From positions 1,054,001-1,118,000 of the forward strand of contig NZ_CP028913.1 of the NCBI RefSeq assembly GCF_003070885.1: a DNA stretch of 64,000 nt, given 5' to 3'. Of the stretch, positions 1 through 8,354 are shown in pieces. A model generated the notes under the pieces. That model had not been told where the DNA came from, did not search any database, and saw nothing but the letters and a program-made list of their open reading frames with translations. Each line of letters starts with the position of its first letter. The first letter of the stretch is position 1. This DNA comes from Agromyces badenianii (GTDB lineage: Bacteria > Actinomycetota > Actinomycetes > Actinomycetales > Microbacteriaceae). A program made the position numbers and the translations under genes.

Positions 1-837
1 ATCTGGGCGGTCTCCTCCGTCGTCGTCGCCTGGATCGCGGCGATCGTGCTGGGCCCGCTGCTCGGGCTGTCGTGGCATCCGTTCCGCATCGCCTTCACGA
101 CGCTCGCGCTCGCCGTGTGCTTCGGCATCGGCTGGTTCGTGCGAGTGCGCCGCTCTCGTGTCGCCGAGTATCGTGCGGAGGCTATGCGCCGTCGGCAGAG
201 CGCCGAAGAACGGGAGCGGGTGCGCATCGCCCGTGAGCTGCACGACGTCATCGGCCACGCGCTCTCGCAGATCAACGTGCAGGCGAGCGTGGGCCTGCAC
301 CTCATGGACCGCGACCCCGAACAGGCGCGCACGGCACTCGGCAGCATCAAGGAGACCTCGAAGTCGGCGCTCGACGAGGTGCGCACCGTGCTCGGCGTGA
401 TCCGCGACGGTGAGGCGCCGCTCGCGCCCCAGGCGGAGCTCGCCGAGCTGCCCCGGCTCGTTCGAGGCATCCGCTCGCCCGACCTCGACGCGACGCTCGT
501 CGACCGCCTGGCCGAGTCGCCGCGCCGTGCTGTGCAGTTCGCCGGGTACCGCATCGCGCAGGAGGCGCTCACGAACGTCGTGCGGCATGCGGGTGCCTCG
601 CAGGCGGTCGTCACGGTCGAACGAGTGGGCGACGACTTCGTGCTCACCGTCGACGACGACGGGGCGGGTGCCGCGGCCGTCGTCACCGGCGACGGTGGCG
701 CGGGCGAGGGCGAGGGCAGCGGGATTCTGGGCATGCGCGAGCGGGCGGCGCTCCTCGGCGGCTCGGTCGAGCTCGGCCCGTCGCCACTCGGCGGCACCCG
801 CGTCACCGCCCGGCTGCCGTGGGCGGGCGCGTCATGA
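1..837 (+). CDS. Sensor histidine kinase, NarL/DesK class (5' end outside window)
   Basis: The frame is open from the first base, so the true start lies outside the window; 278 codons are visible. It is the membrane sensor of a two-component system and phosphorylates the next gene's product. About the first 45 visible residues form two hydrophobic segments, followed by a basic, charged linker. The HisKA_3 dimerisation box RIARELHDVIGHALSQ follows, with the phosphoacceptor His encoded at 241-243. The HATPase domain then shows an N-box (NVVRHAGAS) and a glycine-rich lid (GSGILGMRERAALLGG). The stop codon overlaps the start of the response regulator by four bases, so the pair is translationally coupled. 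The signal sensed cannot be read from this fragment. Confidence 0.93.
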   Translation: MWAVSSVVVAWIAAIVLGPLLGLSWHPFRIAFTTLALAVCFGIGWFVRVRRSRVAEYRAEAMRRRQSAEERERVRIARELHDVIGHALSQINVQASVGLHLMDRDPEQARTALGSIKETSKSALDEVRTVLGVIRDGEAPLAPQAELAELPRLVRGIRSPDLDATLVDRLAESPRRAVQFAGYRIAQEALTNVVRHAGASQAVVTVERVGDDFVLTVDDDGAGAAAVVTGDGGAGEGEGSGILGMRERAALLGGSVELGPSPLGGTRVTARLPWAGAS

Positions 838-1496
838 TCCGGGTCGCACTCGCCGACGACCAGCTGCTCGTGCGGGCGGGCTTCCGAGCACTGCTCGACG
901 CAGAGGAGGGCGTCGAGGTCGTGGGGGAGGCTTCGAGCGGCGAGGAACTGCTCGAACTCGTGCGCCGGGAACCCGTCGACGTCGTGCTGATGGACATCCG
1001 CATGCCCGACGGCGACGGCCTCTGGGCGACCGAGCAGATCGCCGCCGATCCGCGCCTCGCGGGGGTGCGGGTCGTCATCGTCACGACCTTCGAGCTCGAC
1101 GAGTACGTCGCCCGAGCGGTGCGCGCCGGCGCGAGCGGATTCCTCGTGAAGGACACTGAGCCCGTCGACCTCATCCGCGCCGTGCGGGTCGTGGCGAGCG
1201 GTGAGGCGCTGTTGTCGCCCGGGGTCACGAAGCGGCTGCTCGAGCGCATGTCGATCGGGCTTCGCGACGCCCCCGACGAGGCGCGGCTCGCGGCGCTGAC
1301 CGAACGGGAACGCGAAGTGCTGCGACTCGTCGGCCTCGGCCTCACGAACGACGAGATCGCGGCCCGGCTCGTGCTCAGCCCGCTCACCGCCAAGACGCAC
1401 GTCTCGCGCATCATGTCGAAGCTCGCCGCCCGCGACCGGGTGCACCTCGTGGTCGTCGCCTACGAGTCGGGTCTCGTGGCGCCCGGGTGGCAGTAG
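834..1496 (+). CDS. LuxR/NarL-family response regulator
   Basis: A 220-residue DNA-binding response regulator, partner of the preceding kinase. The receiver domain has the acidic pair at residues 8-9, the phosphoacceptor Asp at 54 (VLMDIRMPDG) and the conserved Lys near 105 (FLVKD). A LuxR-type helix-turn-helix fills the C-terminus (LTEREREVLRLVGLGLTNDE). I chose the ATG at 834 rather than an upstream in-frame ATG at 819 because it gives the canonical MIRVALADDQ start and an ATGA overlap with the kinase stop. The length is normal for the family. The target genes are unknown; pairs of this type often control membrane stress or transporters. Confidence 0.95.
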   Translation: MIRVALADDQLLVRAGFRALLDAEEGVEVVGEASSGEELLELVRREPVDVVLMDIRMPDGDGLWATEQIAADPRLAGVRVVIVTTFELDEYVARAVRAGASGFLVKDTEPVDLIRAVRVVASGEALLSPGVTKRLLERMSIGLRDAPDEARLAALTEREREVLRLVGLGLTNDEIAARLVLSPLTAKTHVSRIMSKLAARDRVHLVVVAYESGLVAPGWQ

Positions 1497-1649
1497 CCGC
1501 GGCATCCGTCGGCTCGCACGCCGAGCCCGATGGCATGCTCCCGCGGGAGCAGCCGAAGTGACTCCGTCGGGCGGATTCGCGGATGCCGCGGGACTCACGA
1601 GACTCGACCCGACGGCCCGACCGCGGGTCGCACGATCAAGGGAGACATC

Positions 1650-1958
1650 ATGCTCGCCACCCTCGCGACCACCGCAGTGGTCACCCACGCCGGCCCATGG
1701 GCGGCCGGCTTCGGATGGGTCTTCTTCCTCATTCCGATCTTCTGGTTCCTCGTCATCGGCCTGATCATCTTCCTCGTCGCCCGGAATCGTCGGCACTTCT
1801 GGGCGACCGGCGGCCCGAGCGGCTCGTACGGCCCGCCGTGGATGCGCGGCGGCAGTGCCGAGTCGACCCTCTCCGAGCGTTTCGCCAAGGGCGACATCGA
1901 CGAGACCGAGTACCGCGCCCGCCTTGAGGTGCTGCGCGCGAATCGTCCGAACGCCTGA
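1650..1958 (+). CDS. Small membrane protein with C-terminal SHOCT domain
   Basis: A 102-residue protein. The start at 1650 is preceded by AAGGGAG about 7 bases upstream, which favours it over an in-frame ATG at 1530. One strongly hydrophobic segment spans about residues 15-48 (GFGWVFFLIPIFWFLVIGLI). A glycine/serine linker follows, and then a short C-terminal SHOCT helix pair (LSERFAKGDIDETEYRARLEVL). SHOCT domains are found at the ends of many small bacterial membrane proteins and probably mediate oligomerisation. The gene lies 150 bases downstream of the two-component pair, and the intervening DNA contains palindromes such as GCTCCCGCGGGAGC, so it may be transcribed separately. Its function is unknown. 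Confidence 0.85.
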   Translation: MLATLATTAVVTHAGPWAAGFGWVFFLIPIFWFLVIGLIIFLVARNRRHFWATGGPSGSYGPPWMRGGSAESTLSERFAKGDIDETEYRARLEVLRANRPNA

Positions 1959-1965
1959 GCGTCGA

Positions 1966-1997
1966 CGAGGGGCGGATGCCGCGGCATCCGCCCCTCG
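1966..1997. terminator. Bidirectional terminator between convergent genes
   Basis: A perfect 15-base inverted repeat (left arm CGAGGGGCGGATGCC) with a two-base centre lies between the SHOCT gene and the oppositely oriented ltrA-like gene. There is no clear T-tract on either side, as is usual in this GC-rich DNA. Confidence 0.7.
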
Positions 1998-2014
1998 CAC
2001 CGGGCCGGTTCCCG

Positions 2015-3304
2015 CTACTTCTCGAGCGCCCGCTGCAGCGCCGACGCCTGATGCCGGAATCCGACGGTCTCGTACCCGACGATGACGACGAGCGGCGCGC
2101 ACGCCGTGAGCACGATGCCGGCGCCCATGCTCGCACCGCTCATGACGGCGAGCACCGCGATGCCGAGCGCCGCCATGCTGAGCACGAACAGCAGGATGTG
2201 GAACCGGTCGAACGCGCGCAGCAGCAACGAGTAGATCGCGAAGAGTGCGGTGAGGAAGACGCCGACGGGCACGACGACCGTCAGCAGCGCCGCCACCTCG
2301 CCGATGTGGGCGATCCCCTCGATCTCGTACGCGGCGACGTGCAGGCCTGCGCCCGTCGCCGCGAGGGAGCCGAAGATCACGAGGTGGCCGTAGCCCCACG
2401 TGAAGCCGCGTTCCCGGAATCGGTGCAGCACCTTGGCCGACGGGATCGTGAAGTAGACCCACCACAGACCGAACGCGAGCAGGGTGCCGCCGAAGGCGAC
2501 GAGCGCGGCTTCGAACGTCCAGCCCTGCCGCTCGACCACGGCCGAGATGGCGAGGATCGTGCCGAGAACGACCTCGCCGAGGGTGATGATCACGAGCAGG
2601 CCGTAGCGCTCGGCGATGTGGTGCGCGTGCCACGGTGTGCCGCCGACGCGGCGTTCGATCACGAAGGGGCCGAGCAGCTCGAGGGTGCCGAGCACCGCGA
2701 AGATGCCGAGCATCACCGGCAGTGCCGGGTCGATGAAGATGGTCGTCACCCAGCCGACCTGGATCGCCCCGATGACGGTCGCGTAGGCGAGCGCCGAGCG
2801 ACGGTGCTCGCGGTCGTGGCGTGCGACTCTCAACCAGAGTGCCACCGCCGCGACCCGCATGATCACATAGCCGGCGACCATCACGCCGTTGTCGAGGTGC
2901 TCGCCTTCATCGATCGAGTGGAACGCGGGCGGCAGGCCGAGCGCGAGCACGAGCACGCCGAGCATCTGCACCATGGTCGCGACGCGGAAGAAGACGTCGT
3001 CGTTGTCGTATGCCGACGCGAGCCACGCGTAGTTGATCCAGGCCAGGCAGATCGCGAAGACGGCGATCGTGAACCCGATGATCGCCGGCACGAAGTGTCC
3101 GAGCTCGAGCAGGTGGGCGGTCTGGGTGCCGGCCTGGCTGAATGCCACGACGAAGGTGAGGTCGAAGAGCAGCTCGAGCGGCGTGGCGGTGCGGTGCGCT
3201 TCGTCGGGGTCACGGCCGACCATGCGCCGCAGACGATGGTCGAGGGGCGGACGAGGGGGTGGGGGTGCCGCGGCGCCGTCGTATCCCGTGCTGTCGTCGA
3301 CCAT
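2015..3304 (-). CDS. Low temperature requirement protein A (LtrA) family membrane protein
   Basis: A 429-residue polytopic membrane protein. After a proline-rich cytosolic N-terminus it carries the family signature LELLFDLTFVVAFSQ, then about ten hydrophobic segments to the C-terminus, as in PF06772. The founding member was found in Listeria as needed for growth in the cold, but the biochemical role of the family is not known. The ATG at 3302-3304 was chosen because it gives a normal LtrA length; the frame continues upstream but there runs into the thiolase gene on the same strand. It stands 88 bases from the thiolase end with a hairpin between them, so it is probably a separate unit. Confidence 0.88.
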   Translation of the reverse strand: MVDDSTGYDGAAAPPPPRPPLDHRLRRMVGRDPDEAHRTATPLELLFDLTFVVAFSQAGTQTAHLLELGHFVPAIIGFTIAVFAICLAWINYAWLASAYDNDDVFFRVATMVQMLGVLVLALGLPPAFHSIDEGEHLDNGVMVAGYVIMRVAAVALWLRVARHDREHRRSALAYATVIGAIQVGWVTTIFIDPALPVMLGIFAVLGTLELLGPFVIERRVGGTPWHAHHIAERYGLLVIITLGEVVLGTILAISAVVERQGWTFEAALVAFGGTLLAFGLWWVYFTIPSAKVLHRFRERGFTWGYGHLVIFGSLAATGAGLHVAAYEIEGIAHIGEVAALLTVVVPVGVFLTALFAIYSLLLRAFDRFHILLFVLSMAALGIAVLAVMSGASMGAGIVLTACAPLVVIVGYETVGFRHQASALQRALEK

Positions 3305-3315
3305 CCCGTGTCCTC

Positions 3316-3342
3316 CCACCGGCGTGGGGGCAGCGCCGGTGG
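3316..3342 (-). terminator. Possible thiolase terminator
   Basis: A 9-base inverted repeat (CCACCGGCG and its complement) with a 9-base loop lies between the thiolase stop and the ltrA start on the minus strand. There is no T-tract, so the call is tentative. Confidence 0.4.
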
Positions 3343-3392
3343 CATCATGCTGCCACAGGCGCGGTCCACGCCGCACGACGGGTCGCTCGCGC

Positions 3393-4577
3393 TCAGCGGG
3401 AGAGCAGCAGCGCCTCGCCCTGGCCGCCGCCGCCGCAGAGCGCGACCGCGGCGTTGCCACCACCGCGGCGCGAGAGCTCGAGTGCCGCGTGCAACGCGAG
3501 CCGCGCACCGGACGCGCCGATCGGGTGCCCGAGGGCGATGGCTCCGCCGTGCACGTTGACGACATCGGCGCCGACGCCGAGCTCGCGCGCGGATTCGAGC
3601 GAGACCGCGGCGAACGCCTCGTTGATCTCGATGAGGTCGAGTTCGGAGGCCGTGCCGCCCGACTTCTCGAGCGCAGCGGCGATCGCGTTGGCGGGCTGGG
3701 CGTGCAGCGAGTTGTCGGGGCCCGCCACCTGGCCGGCGGCGCCCACGAGCGCGAGCCAGGGCAGTCCGCGCGATTCCGCCCACTCGCGGCTGGCGACGAC
3801 GACGGCTGCTGCGCCGTCGGAGAGCGGCGAGGAGTTTCCCGCGGTGATCGTGCCGTCTGCGGCGAACGCCGGCCTGAGCTTCGCGAGCACCTCGACGGTG
3901 GAGTCGGGGCGAACGCCCTGATCTTCCTCGACGACCACCGGGTCGCCCTTGCGCTGCGGAATCTCGACCGGCACGATCTCGTCTGCGAAGACGCCCCCGG
4001 CCTGAGCGGCGCCGGCGCGCACGTGGGATGCTGCGGCGATCTCATCCTGTGCCGCACGGGTGAGCTCGTAGCGGCCGTTGAAGCGCTCGGTCGACGCGCC
4101 CATCGACTCGCGGTCGAAGGCGTCGGTGAGGCCGTCGTGGGCCGCGTGGTCGAGCATGTCCCAGGAGCCGTAGGCTTGGCCGCGGCGCGAGCCGGGGAGC
4201 AGGTGGGGTGCGTTCGTCATCGACTCCTGACCGCCGGCAACCACGACGGATGCCTCGCCGAGGCGGATGAGCCGCGCGGCATCCGTGATCGCGACGAGGC
4301 CGGAGAGGCAGACCTTGTTGACCGTGGTGGCGGGTACCCGCCACGGAATGCCGGCAGCGACGGCCGACTGCTTCGCCGGGTTCTGCCCCGCACCGGCCTG
4401 GAGCACCTGGCCCATGATCACGGCGTCGACGTCGTCGGGGGAGACCCCGGCCTTCTCGAGCGCCCCGCGGATCGCGACGGTGCCGAGCTCGACCGCCGTC
4501 TGGCCCGCGAGGTTGCCGTTGATGCGGGCGAACGGGGTGCGTGCCCCCGCGATGATGACGACGTCGGGGATGCTCAT
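3393..4577 (-). CDS. Acetyl-CoA C-acetyltransferase (thiolase II)
   Basis: A 394-residue thiolase that would cleave acetoacetyl-CoA to two acetyl-CoA, or run the reverse condensation. The acylated nucleophile is Cys90 in [10 protein letters not shown]. The C-terminal pair is His351 in [11 protein letters not shown] and Cys381 in [15 protein letters not shown] sits 7 bases before the ATG. It is divergent from the Liv-type importer and the CoA-transferase operon, which makes it the likely last step of that route (acetoacetate to acetoacetyl-CoA to acetyl-CoA). A TACAAT -10 box and a palindrome, presumably for the TetR protein encoded at 11102, lie just upstream. An alternative is a beta-oxidation thiolase, but no hydratase or dehydrogenase of beta-oxidation is adjacent. 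Confidence 0.95.
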   Translation of the reverse strand: MSIPDVVIIAGARTPFARINGNLAGQTAVELGTVAIRGALEKAGVSPDDVDAVIMGQVLQAGAGQNPAKQSAVAAGIPWRVPATTVNKVCLSGLVAITDAARLIRLGEASVVVAGGQESMTNAPHLLPGSRRGQAYGSWDMLDHAAHDGLTDAFDRESMGASTERFNGRYELTRAAQDEIAAASHVRAGAAQAGGVFADEIVPVEIPQRKGDPVVVEEDQGVRPDSTVEVLAKLRPAFAADGTITAGNSSPLSDGAAAVVVASREWAESRGLPWLALVGAAGQVAGPDNSLHAQPANAIAAALEKSGGTASELDLIEINEAFAAVSLESARELGVGADVVNVHGGAIALGHPIGASGARLALHAALELSRRGGGNAAVALCGGGGQGEALLLSR

Positions 4578-4624
4578 TTCCGGGACTCCTTCGTTCGGGT
4601 TGCGAGCTGCGCTGCTCTCAGCCT

Positions 4625-4630
4625 ATTGTA
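4625..4630 (-). promoter_or_regulatory. -10 box of the thiolase promoter
   Basis: TACAAT on the minus strand, a near-consensus -10 element that would start transcription about 40 bases before the thiolase ATG. No good -35 is visible at 16-18 bases. The region upstream is occupied by the 4641-4660 inverted repeat. Confidence 0.55.
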
Positions 4631-4640
4631 CTTTCCTGAG

Positions 4641-4660
4641 ACCTGAACCAGCTGTCAGGT
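4641..4660. promoter_or_regulatory. Inverted-repeat operator, probably for the TetR regulator
   Basis: ACCTGA-8 bases-TCAGGT, a perfect 6+6 inverted repeat in the 147-base region between the divergent thiolase and importer genes. It lies just upstream of the thiolase -10 box. The only regulator gene in the two units is the TetR gene at 11102, so it is the obvious candidate. The assignment is inferred from position. Confidence 0.6.
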
Positions 4661-4724
4661 TTGCGATTCGCACCAACGATCCATCCCACCCACGTTCAGC
4701 CATTCACTGTTGAGAGGCACATCC

Positions 4725-5921
4725 ATGCGGGCTACGAAGAAGTTCCTCGCGACGGCCGTCATCGCCGCCGCGACCATTGCACTGGTCGGGTGCGCCCCGA
4801 CCGCCACCGGAGACTCCGGGTCGACGGATTCTGCCGCGCCCGTGAAGATCGCGATGCTGACGAGCCAGACCGGCCCGCTCGCCGCATACGGCGCCGCCTA
4901 CACCGCTGGCTTCGAGGCCGGCCTCGACTACGCGACCGACGGCACCGGCACCGTCGACGGCCGCGAACTCGAGATCGAGTGGGCGGACGACCAGGGCAAC
5001 CCCGACACCGCCGTCTCGAAGGCGAAGGACTTCATCGGCCAGGGCTACCAGATCCTCGCCGGCACCGCGGCATCCGGCATCGCCACGGCGCTCGCCGAAC
5101 AGGCCGCGCAGAACCAGATCCTCTACATCTCGGGCCCCGCCGCGGCTGACGCCATCACGGGCGTCAACGAGTACACCTTCCGCTCGGGCCGTCAGACGTA
5201 CCAGGACGTCGCGACGGCGGGCACCTTCATCGGCGACCCCGCCGGCAAGAAGGTCGTCGTCTTCGCGCAGGACAACGCCTTCGGCCAGGGCAACCTCGCC
5301 GGCGTGCAGGCCGTGCTCGGCGGCCAGGGCGCGACCGTCGAAGGCGTTCTCGTCGCCGAGGACGCGACCGAGTTCACGCCCTTCGCGCAGCAGCTCGTCG
5401 ACGCCGCCCCCGACCTCGTGTTCGTGGCCTGGGCAGGCGCCTCCTCGGGCGCGATGTGGACGGCGCTCTCGCAGCAGGGAGTCTTCGAGCAGGTGCCCGT
5501 CGTGACGGGTCTCGGCGATGTCGCGACCTACGGCGCCTACGGCGACGCCTCGAGCGACATCTCATTCCTGAACCACTACTTCGGCGGCGCGGCGGGCACC
5601 GATGCCGAGGCTGCGATGGTCGAGCACCTCGAGGCCGCCGGCGCCACGCCCGACCTGTTCTCACCGGACGGCTTCGTCGCCGCGCAGATGATCGTGCAGG
5701 CCGTGCGCGAGGGCGGTGACACCGTCGACGGCATGATCGCCGCACTCGAGGGCTGGACCTTCGACTCGGTGAAGGGCGAGATCACGGTTCGCGCCGAAGA
5801 CCACGCCATGATCCAGCCGATGTACCAGGCCAAGCTCGTGCAAGACGGAGCGAACTGGGTGCCCGAACTCGTCGACACCGTCGACGCCGAGTCGGTGGCA
5901 CCGCCGGTCGCCGGCAAGTGA
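4725..5921 (+). CDS. ABC transporter substrate-binding lipoprotein, Liv/HAAT type
   Basis: A 398-residue lipoprotein that would capture substrate outside the membrane for the transporter encoded by the next four genes. The signal peptide ends in the lipobox LVGC with the acylated Cys at 23, followed by an acidic, glycine/serine-rich tether. The remainder is a type I periplasmic binding fold of the leucine/amide group (KIAMLTSQTGPLAAYGAAY). I chose the ATG at 4725, preceded by GAGAGG, over an in-frame ATG at 4710. Family members bind branched amino acids, amides, urea or aromatic and short-chain acids. The gene context suggests a C4 hydroxy/keto acid or its ester, but the binding residues cannot settle this. 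Confidence 0.93.
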   Translation: MRATKKFLATAVIAAATIALVGCAPTATGDSGSTDSAAPVKIAMLTSQTGPLAAYGAAYTAGFEAGLDYATDGTGTVDGRELEIEWADDQGNPDTAVSKAKDFIGQGYQILAGTAASGIATALAEQAAQNQILYISGPAAADAITGVNEYTFRSGRQTYQDVATAGTFIGDPAGKKVVVFAQDNAFGQGNLAGVQAVLGGQGATVEGVLVAEDATEFTPFAQQLVDAAPDLVFVAWAGASSGAMWTALSQQGVFEQVPVVTGLGDVATYGAYGDASSDISFLNHYFGGAAGTDAEAAMVEHLEAAGATPDLFSPDGFVAAQMIVQAVREGGDTVDGMIAALEGWTFDSVKGEITVRAEDHAMIQPMYQAKLVQDGANWVPELVDTVDAESVAPPVAGK

Positions 5922-5986
5922 CCCGTGCGGCGGCCGCGTTCCCGAACGCGGCCGCCGCCATTCCACCGACTCGCAGTAAGGCGACC

Positions 5987-6742
5987 ATGACCAACGACGC
6001 GATGCTCAGCCTCGAGCACATCGGCCTCCGCATCGGCGGCGCCCGCATCCTCCACGACGTCTCGCTCGAGGTGCCGGCCGGCGAGATGCTCGGCGTGATC
6101 GGCCCAAACGGGGCGGGCAAGACGACCCTTTTCAACGTCATCTCGGGCGTCGTGCGCCCCACCGACGGTCGCGTCGCCATCGACGGAGACGATGTCACAC
6201 GGGAGCCGATCCATCGCCGGGCGGCAGCCGGGCTCGGGCGCACCTTCCAGACCTCGAGCCTCTTCGCCGCCCTCAGCGTGAGGGAGAACGTGCGGCTCGC
6301 CGCGCAGGCGCACCTCGGCGGTGCCGCGTCGGTCTTCCGCATTCCACGAGCGACGGATGCCGCGAGCGCACGTGCACTCGAATGCCTCGCCGAGGTGGGG
6401 CTCGAGCACCGGGCCGACGCCGAGGCCGCCGGGCTCGCGCACGGCGAGAAGCGCAAGCTCGAGATCGCGATGCTCATCGCGACCGACCCCAAGGTGATCC
6501 TGCTCGACGAACCGATGGCCGGTGTCGCATCGGGCGATGTGCCGGCACTCACGGAGGTCATCCGAGGCCTCCACCACGGCGGGCGCACGGTGCTCATGGT
6601 GGAGCACCACATGGAGGTCGTGCTCGGGCTCGTCGACCGGGTCGCGGTCATGCACCACGGCGAACTGCTCGCCGTCGACACCCCGGAGGCCGTCATGGCG
6701 AACCCGACCGTGCAATCCGCCTATCTCGGGGAGGCGGTGTGA
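5987..6742 (+). CDS. livG: Liv-type ABC transporter ATP-binding protein (LivG-like)
   Basis: A 251-residue cytosolic ATPase of the HAAT importer. Walker A is at 39-47 (GPNGAGKTT). The ABC signature appears as AHGEKRK near 151-157, the LivG variant of LSGGQ. Walker B is ILLDEP at 171-176, and a switch His follows (MVEHHMEVV). The ATG at 5987 follows AGTAAGG. A GTG at 5918 is in frame but would add a low-complexity alanine-rich leader and lies in the binding protein's stop region, so I rejected it. Its stop codon overlaps the GTG start of livF (GTGTGA), so the two ATPases are coupled. Confidence 0.94.
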   Translation: MTNDAMLSLEHIGLRIGGARILHDVSLEVPAGEMLGVIGPNGAGKTTLFNVISGVVRPTDGRVAIDGDDVTREPIHRRAAAGLGRTFQTSSLFAALSVRENVRLAAQAHLGGAASVFRIPRATDAASARALECLAEVGLEHRADAEAAGLAHGEKRKLEIAMLIATDPKVILLDEPMAGVASGDVPALTEVIRGLHHGGRTVLMVEHHMEVVLGLVDRVAVMHHGELLAVDTPEAVMANPTVQSAYLGEAV

Positions 6743-7482
6743 ACGCGCCCGACCCGTCCGCGCCGATCCTCACGGTGCGCGGCCTCTCCGGCCGCATCGC
6801 CGGTCAGCAGGTCGTCGAGGACGTCTCGTTCGAAGTGCCCGCAATCGGAGTCACCGCACTGCTCGGGCGCAACGGCGTCGGCAAGACCTCGACGATCAAA
6901 TCGATCCTCGGACTCATCGATCGGAGCGGCGAGGTGACGTTCGCCGGCACCCGCATCGACCGCCTGCCGACGCACCGCATCGTGCAGCAGGGCGTCGGCT
7001 ACGTGCCGGAGGACCGTGAGGTCTTCGGCACGCTCACCGTCGCCGAGAACCTGCGCCTCGCCGAGCGCGACGACCGGCCTCGCCGCGAGCTCATCGCGGC
7101 GCTCTTCCCCGACATTCACGACCGCCGCGCACAACGTGCGGGCACACTCTCCGGAGGGCAGCAGCAGATGGTCTCCCTCGCACGAGCACTCGTCAACGAG
7201 AACCGGCTCCTGCTCGTCGATGAACCGACGAAGGGCCTCGCCCCGAAGATCGTCGACGAGGTCGCCGTGGCGCTCGCCGAAGCGGCGCGCACCGTGCCGA
7301 TGCTCCTCGTCGAGCAGAACCTGCACGTCATCAGGGCGCTCGCCGACCGGGTCGTCGTGCTCTCGGGCGGCCGGGTCGTCTTCACCGGCGAGGCCGCAGA
7401 GCTTCTCGACGACGAGGATCGCATCCAGCGCTACCTCGGCGTCCACGATGCGGATGCCGCGCCCGAGGGGAGCACCCGATGA
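6739..7482 (+). CDS. livF: Liv-type ABC transporter ATP-binding protein (LivF-like)
   Basis: A 247-residue second ATPase of the importer. Walker A is at 43-50 (GRNGVGKT), with signature LSGGQQQ at 137-143, Walker B LLLVDEP at 157-163, and a LivF-type end (VEQNLHVIRALADRVVVLSGG). It starts at a GTG overlapping the livG stop and itself overlaps the livH start by four bases. It pairs with LivG to drive the two permeases. Confidence 0.94.
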   Translation: MNAPDPSAPILTVRGLSGRIAGQQVVEDVSFEVPAIGVTALLGRNGVGKTSTIKSILGLIDRSGEVTFAGTRIDRLPTHRIVQQGVGYVPEDREVFGTLTVAENLRLAERDDRPRRELIAALFPDIHDRRAQRAGTLSGGQQQMVSLARALVNENRLLLVDEPTKGLAPKIVDEVAVALAEAARTVPMLLVEQNLHVIRALADRVVVLSGGRVVFTGEAAELLDDEDRIQRYLGVHDADAAPEGSTR

Positions 7483-8354
7483 GCACCATCGTCCTCCTCG
7501 TCATCACCGGCCTCGGCCTCGGGGCCCTCTACTTTCTCGTCGCGAGCGGCCTCTCCCTCATCTACGGACTCATGGGCGTGCTGAACTTCGCCCACGGCTC
7601 GTTTCTCACGATCTCGGCCTTCCTCGGCTGGGAGGTCGGGCGCCGAGTCTCCGACGGCACCTGGTGGGGACTCGCGCTCTCGGCACTCGTCGGCGTCGCG
7701 GTCGGCGCGATCGTCGCGGCGCTCACCGAGTACCTCCTGATCCGCCGGCTCTACGAGCGCCACATCGAGCAGGCGCTCGTGACCGTGGGCCTCTCGCTCG
7801 CGAGCGTCGCCCTCTTCGAGGGCATCTGGGGCACCGACCCGATCTACACCGAGAAGCCCGACTGGCTCGGCCAGACCACCGTGATCCTCGGCGCGAAGAT
7901 CCCGAACGATCGGTTCCTCCTCATCGCCTGCGCGCTCCTCGTGCTCGGCGGCATCGTGCTCTTCCTCCGGAAGACCAGGTACGGCCTCATCATCCGTGCG
8001 GGCGTCGAGAACCGCTCGATGGTCACTGCGCTCGGCATCGACGTGCGCCGCTCGTTCACGCTCGTCTTCGCCATCGGCGGCGCAGCGGCTGGGCTCGGCG
8101 GTGTGCTCGCCTCGGTCTACTACGGGTACGTGTCGGCGCACCTCGGCTCGACTCTGCTCATCTTCGCGTTCATCGTCACGGTGATCGGCGGCCTCGGATC
8201 CCTCACGGGCGCGGCGATCGCCTCGGTCCTCGTCGCCGTGCTGCAGCAGTTCGCCAACTTCTACCTCGGCGGAACGGGCGACCTCGTGGTCGTGATCGCG
8301 CTCGCCGCGGTGCTGCTCATCCGCCCGCGCGGACTCATGGGGAAGGTCGCATGA
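7479..8354 (+). CDS. livH: Liv-type ABC transporter permease (LivH-like)
   Basis: A 291-residue inner-membrane permease with about eight hydrophobic segments. It has the conserved N-terminal stretch GLSLIYGLMGVLNFAHGSF typical of LivH. The cytoplasmic coupling loop is near GVENRSMVTALGID. ATGA overlaps on both sides place it inside the coupled importer operon. Confidence 0.94.
   Translation: MSTIVLLVITGLGLGALYFLVASGLSLIYGLMGVLNFAHGSFLTISAFLGWEVGRRVSDGTWWGLALSALVGVAVGAIVAALTEYLLIRRLYERHIEQALVTVGLSLASVALFEGIWGTDPIYTEKPDWLGQTTVILGAKIPNDRFLLIACALLVLGGIVLFLRKTRYGLIIRAGVENRSMVTALGIDVRRSFTLVFAIGGAAAGLGGVLASVYYGYVSAHLGSTLLIFAFIVTVIGGLGSLTGAAIASVLVAVLQQFANFYLGGTGDLVVVIALAAVLLIRPRGLMGKVA

Noticed and set aside
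5918..5986. Upstream GTG start for livG
   Set aside because: It would add an alanine-rich leader at the binding protein's stop; the ATG at 5987 has a ribosome binding site and the normal LivG start.
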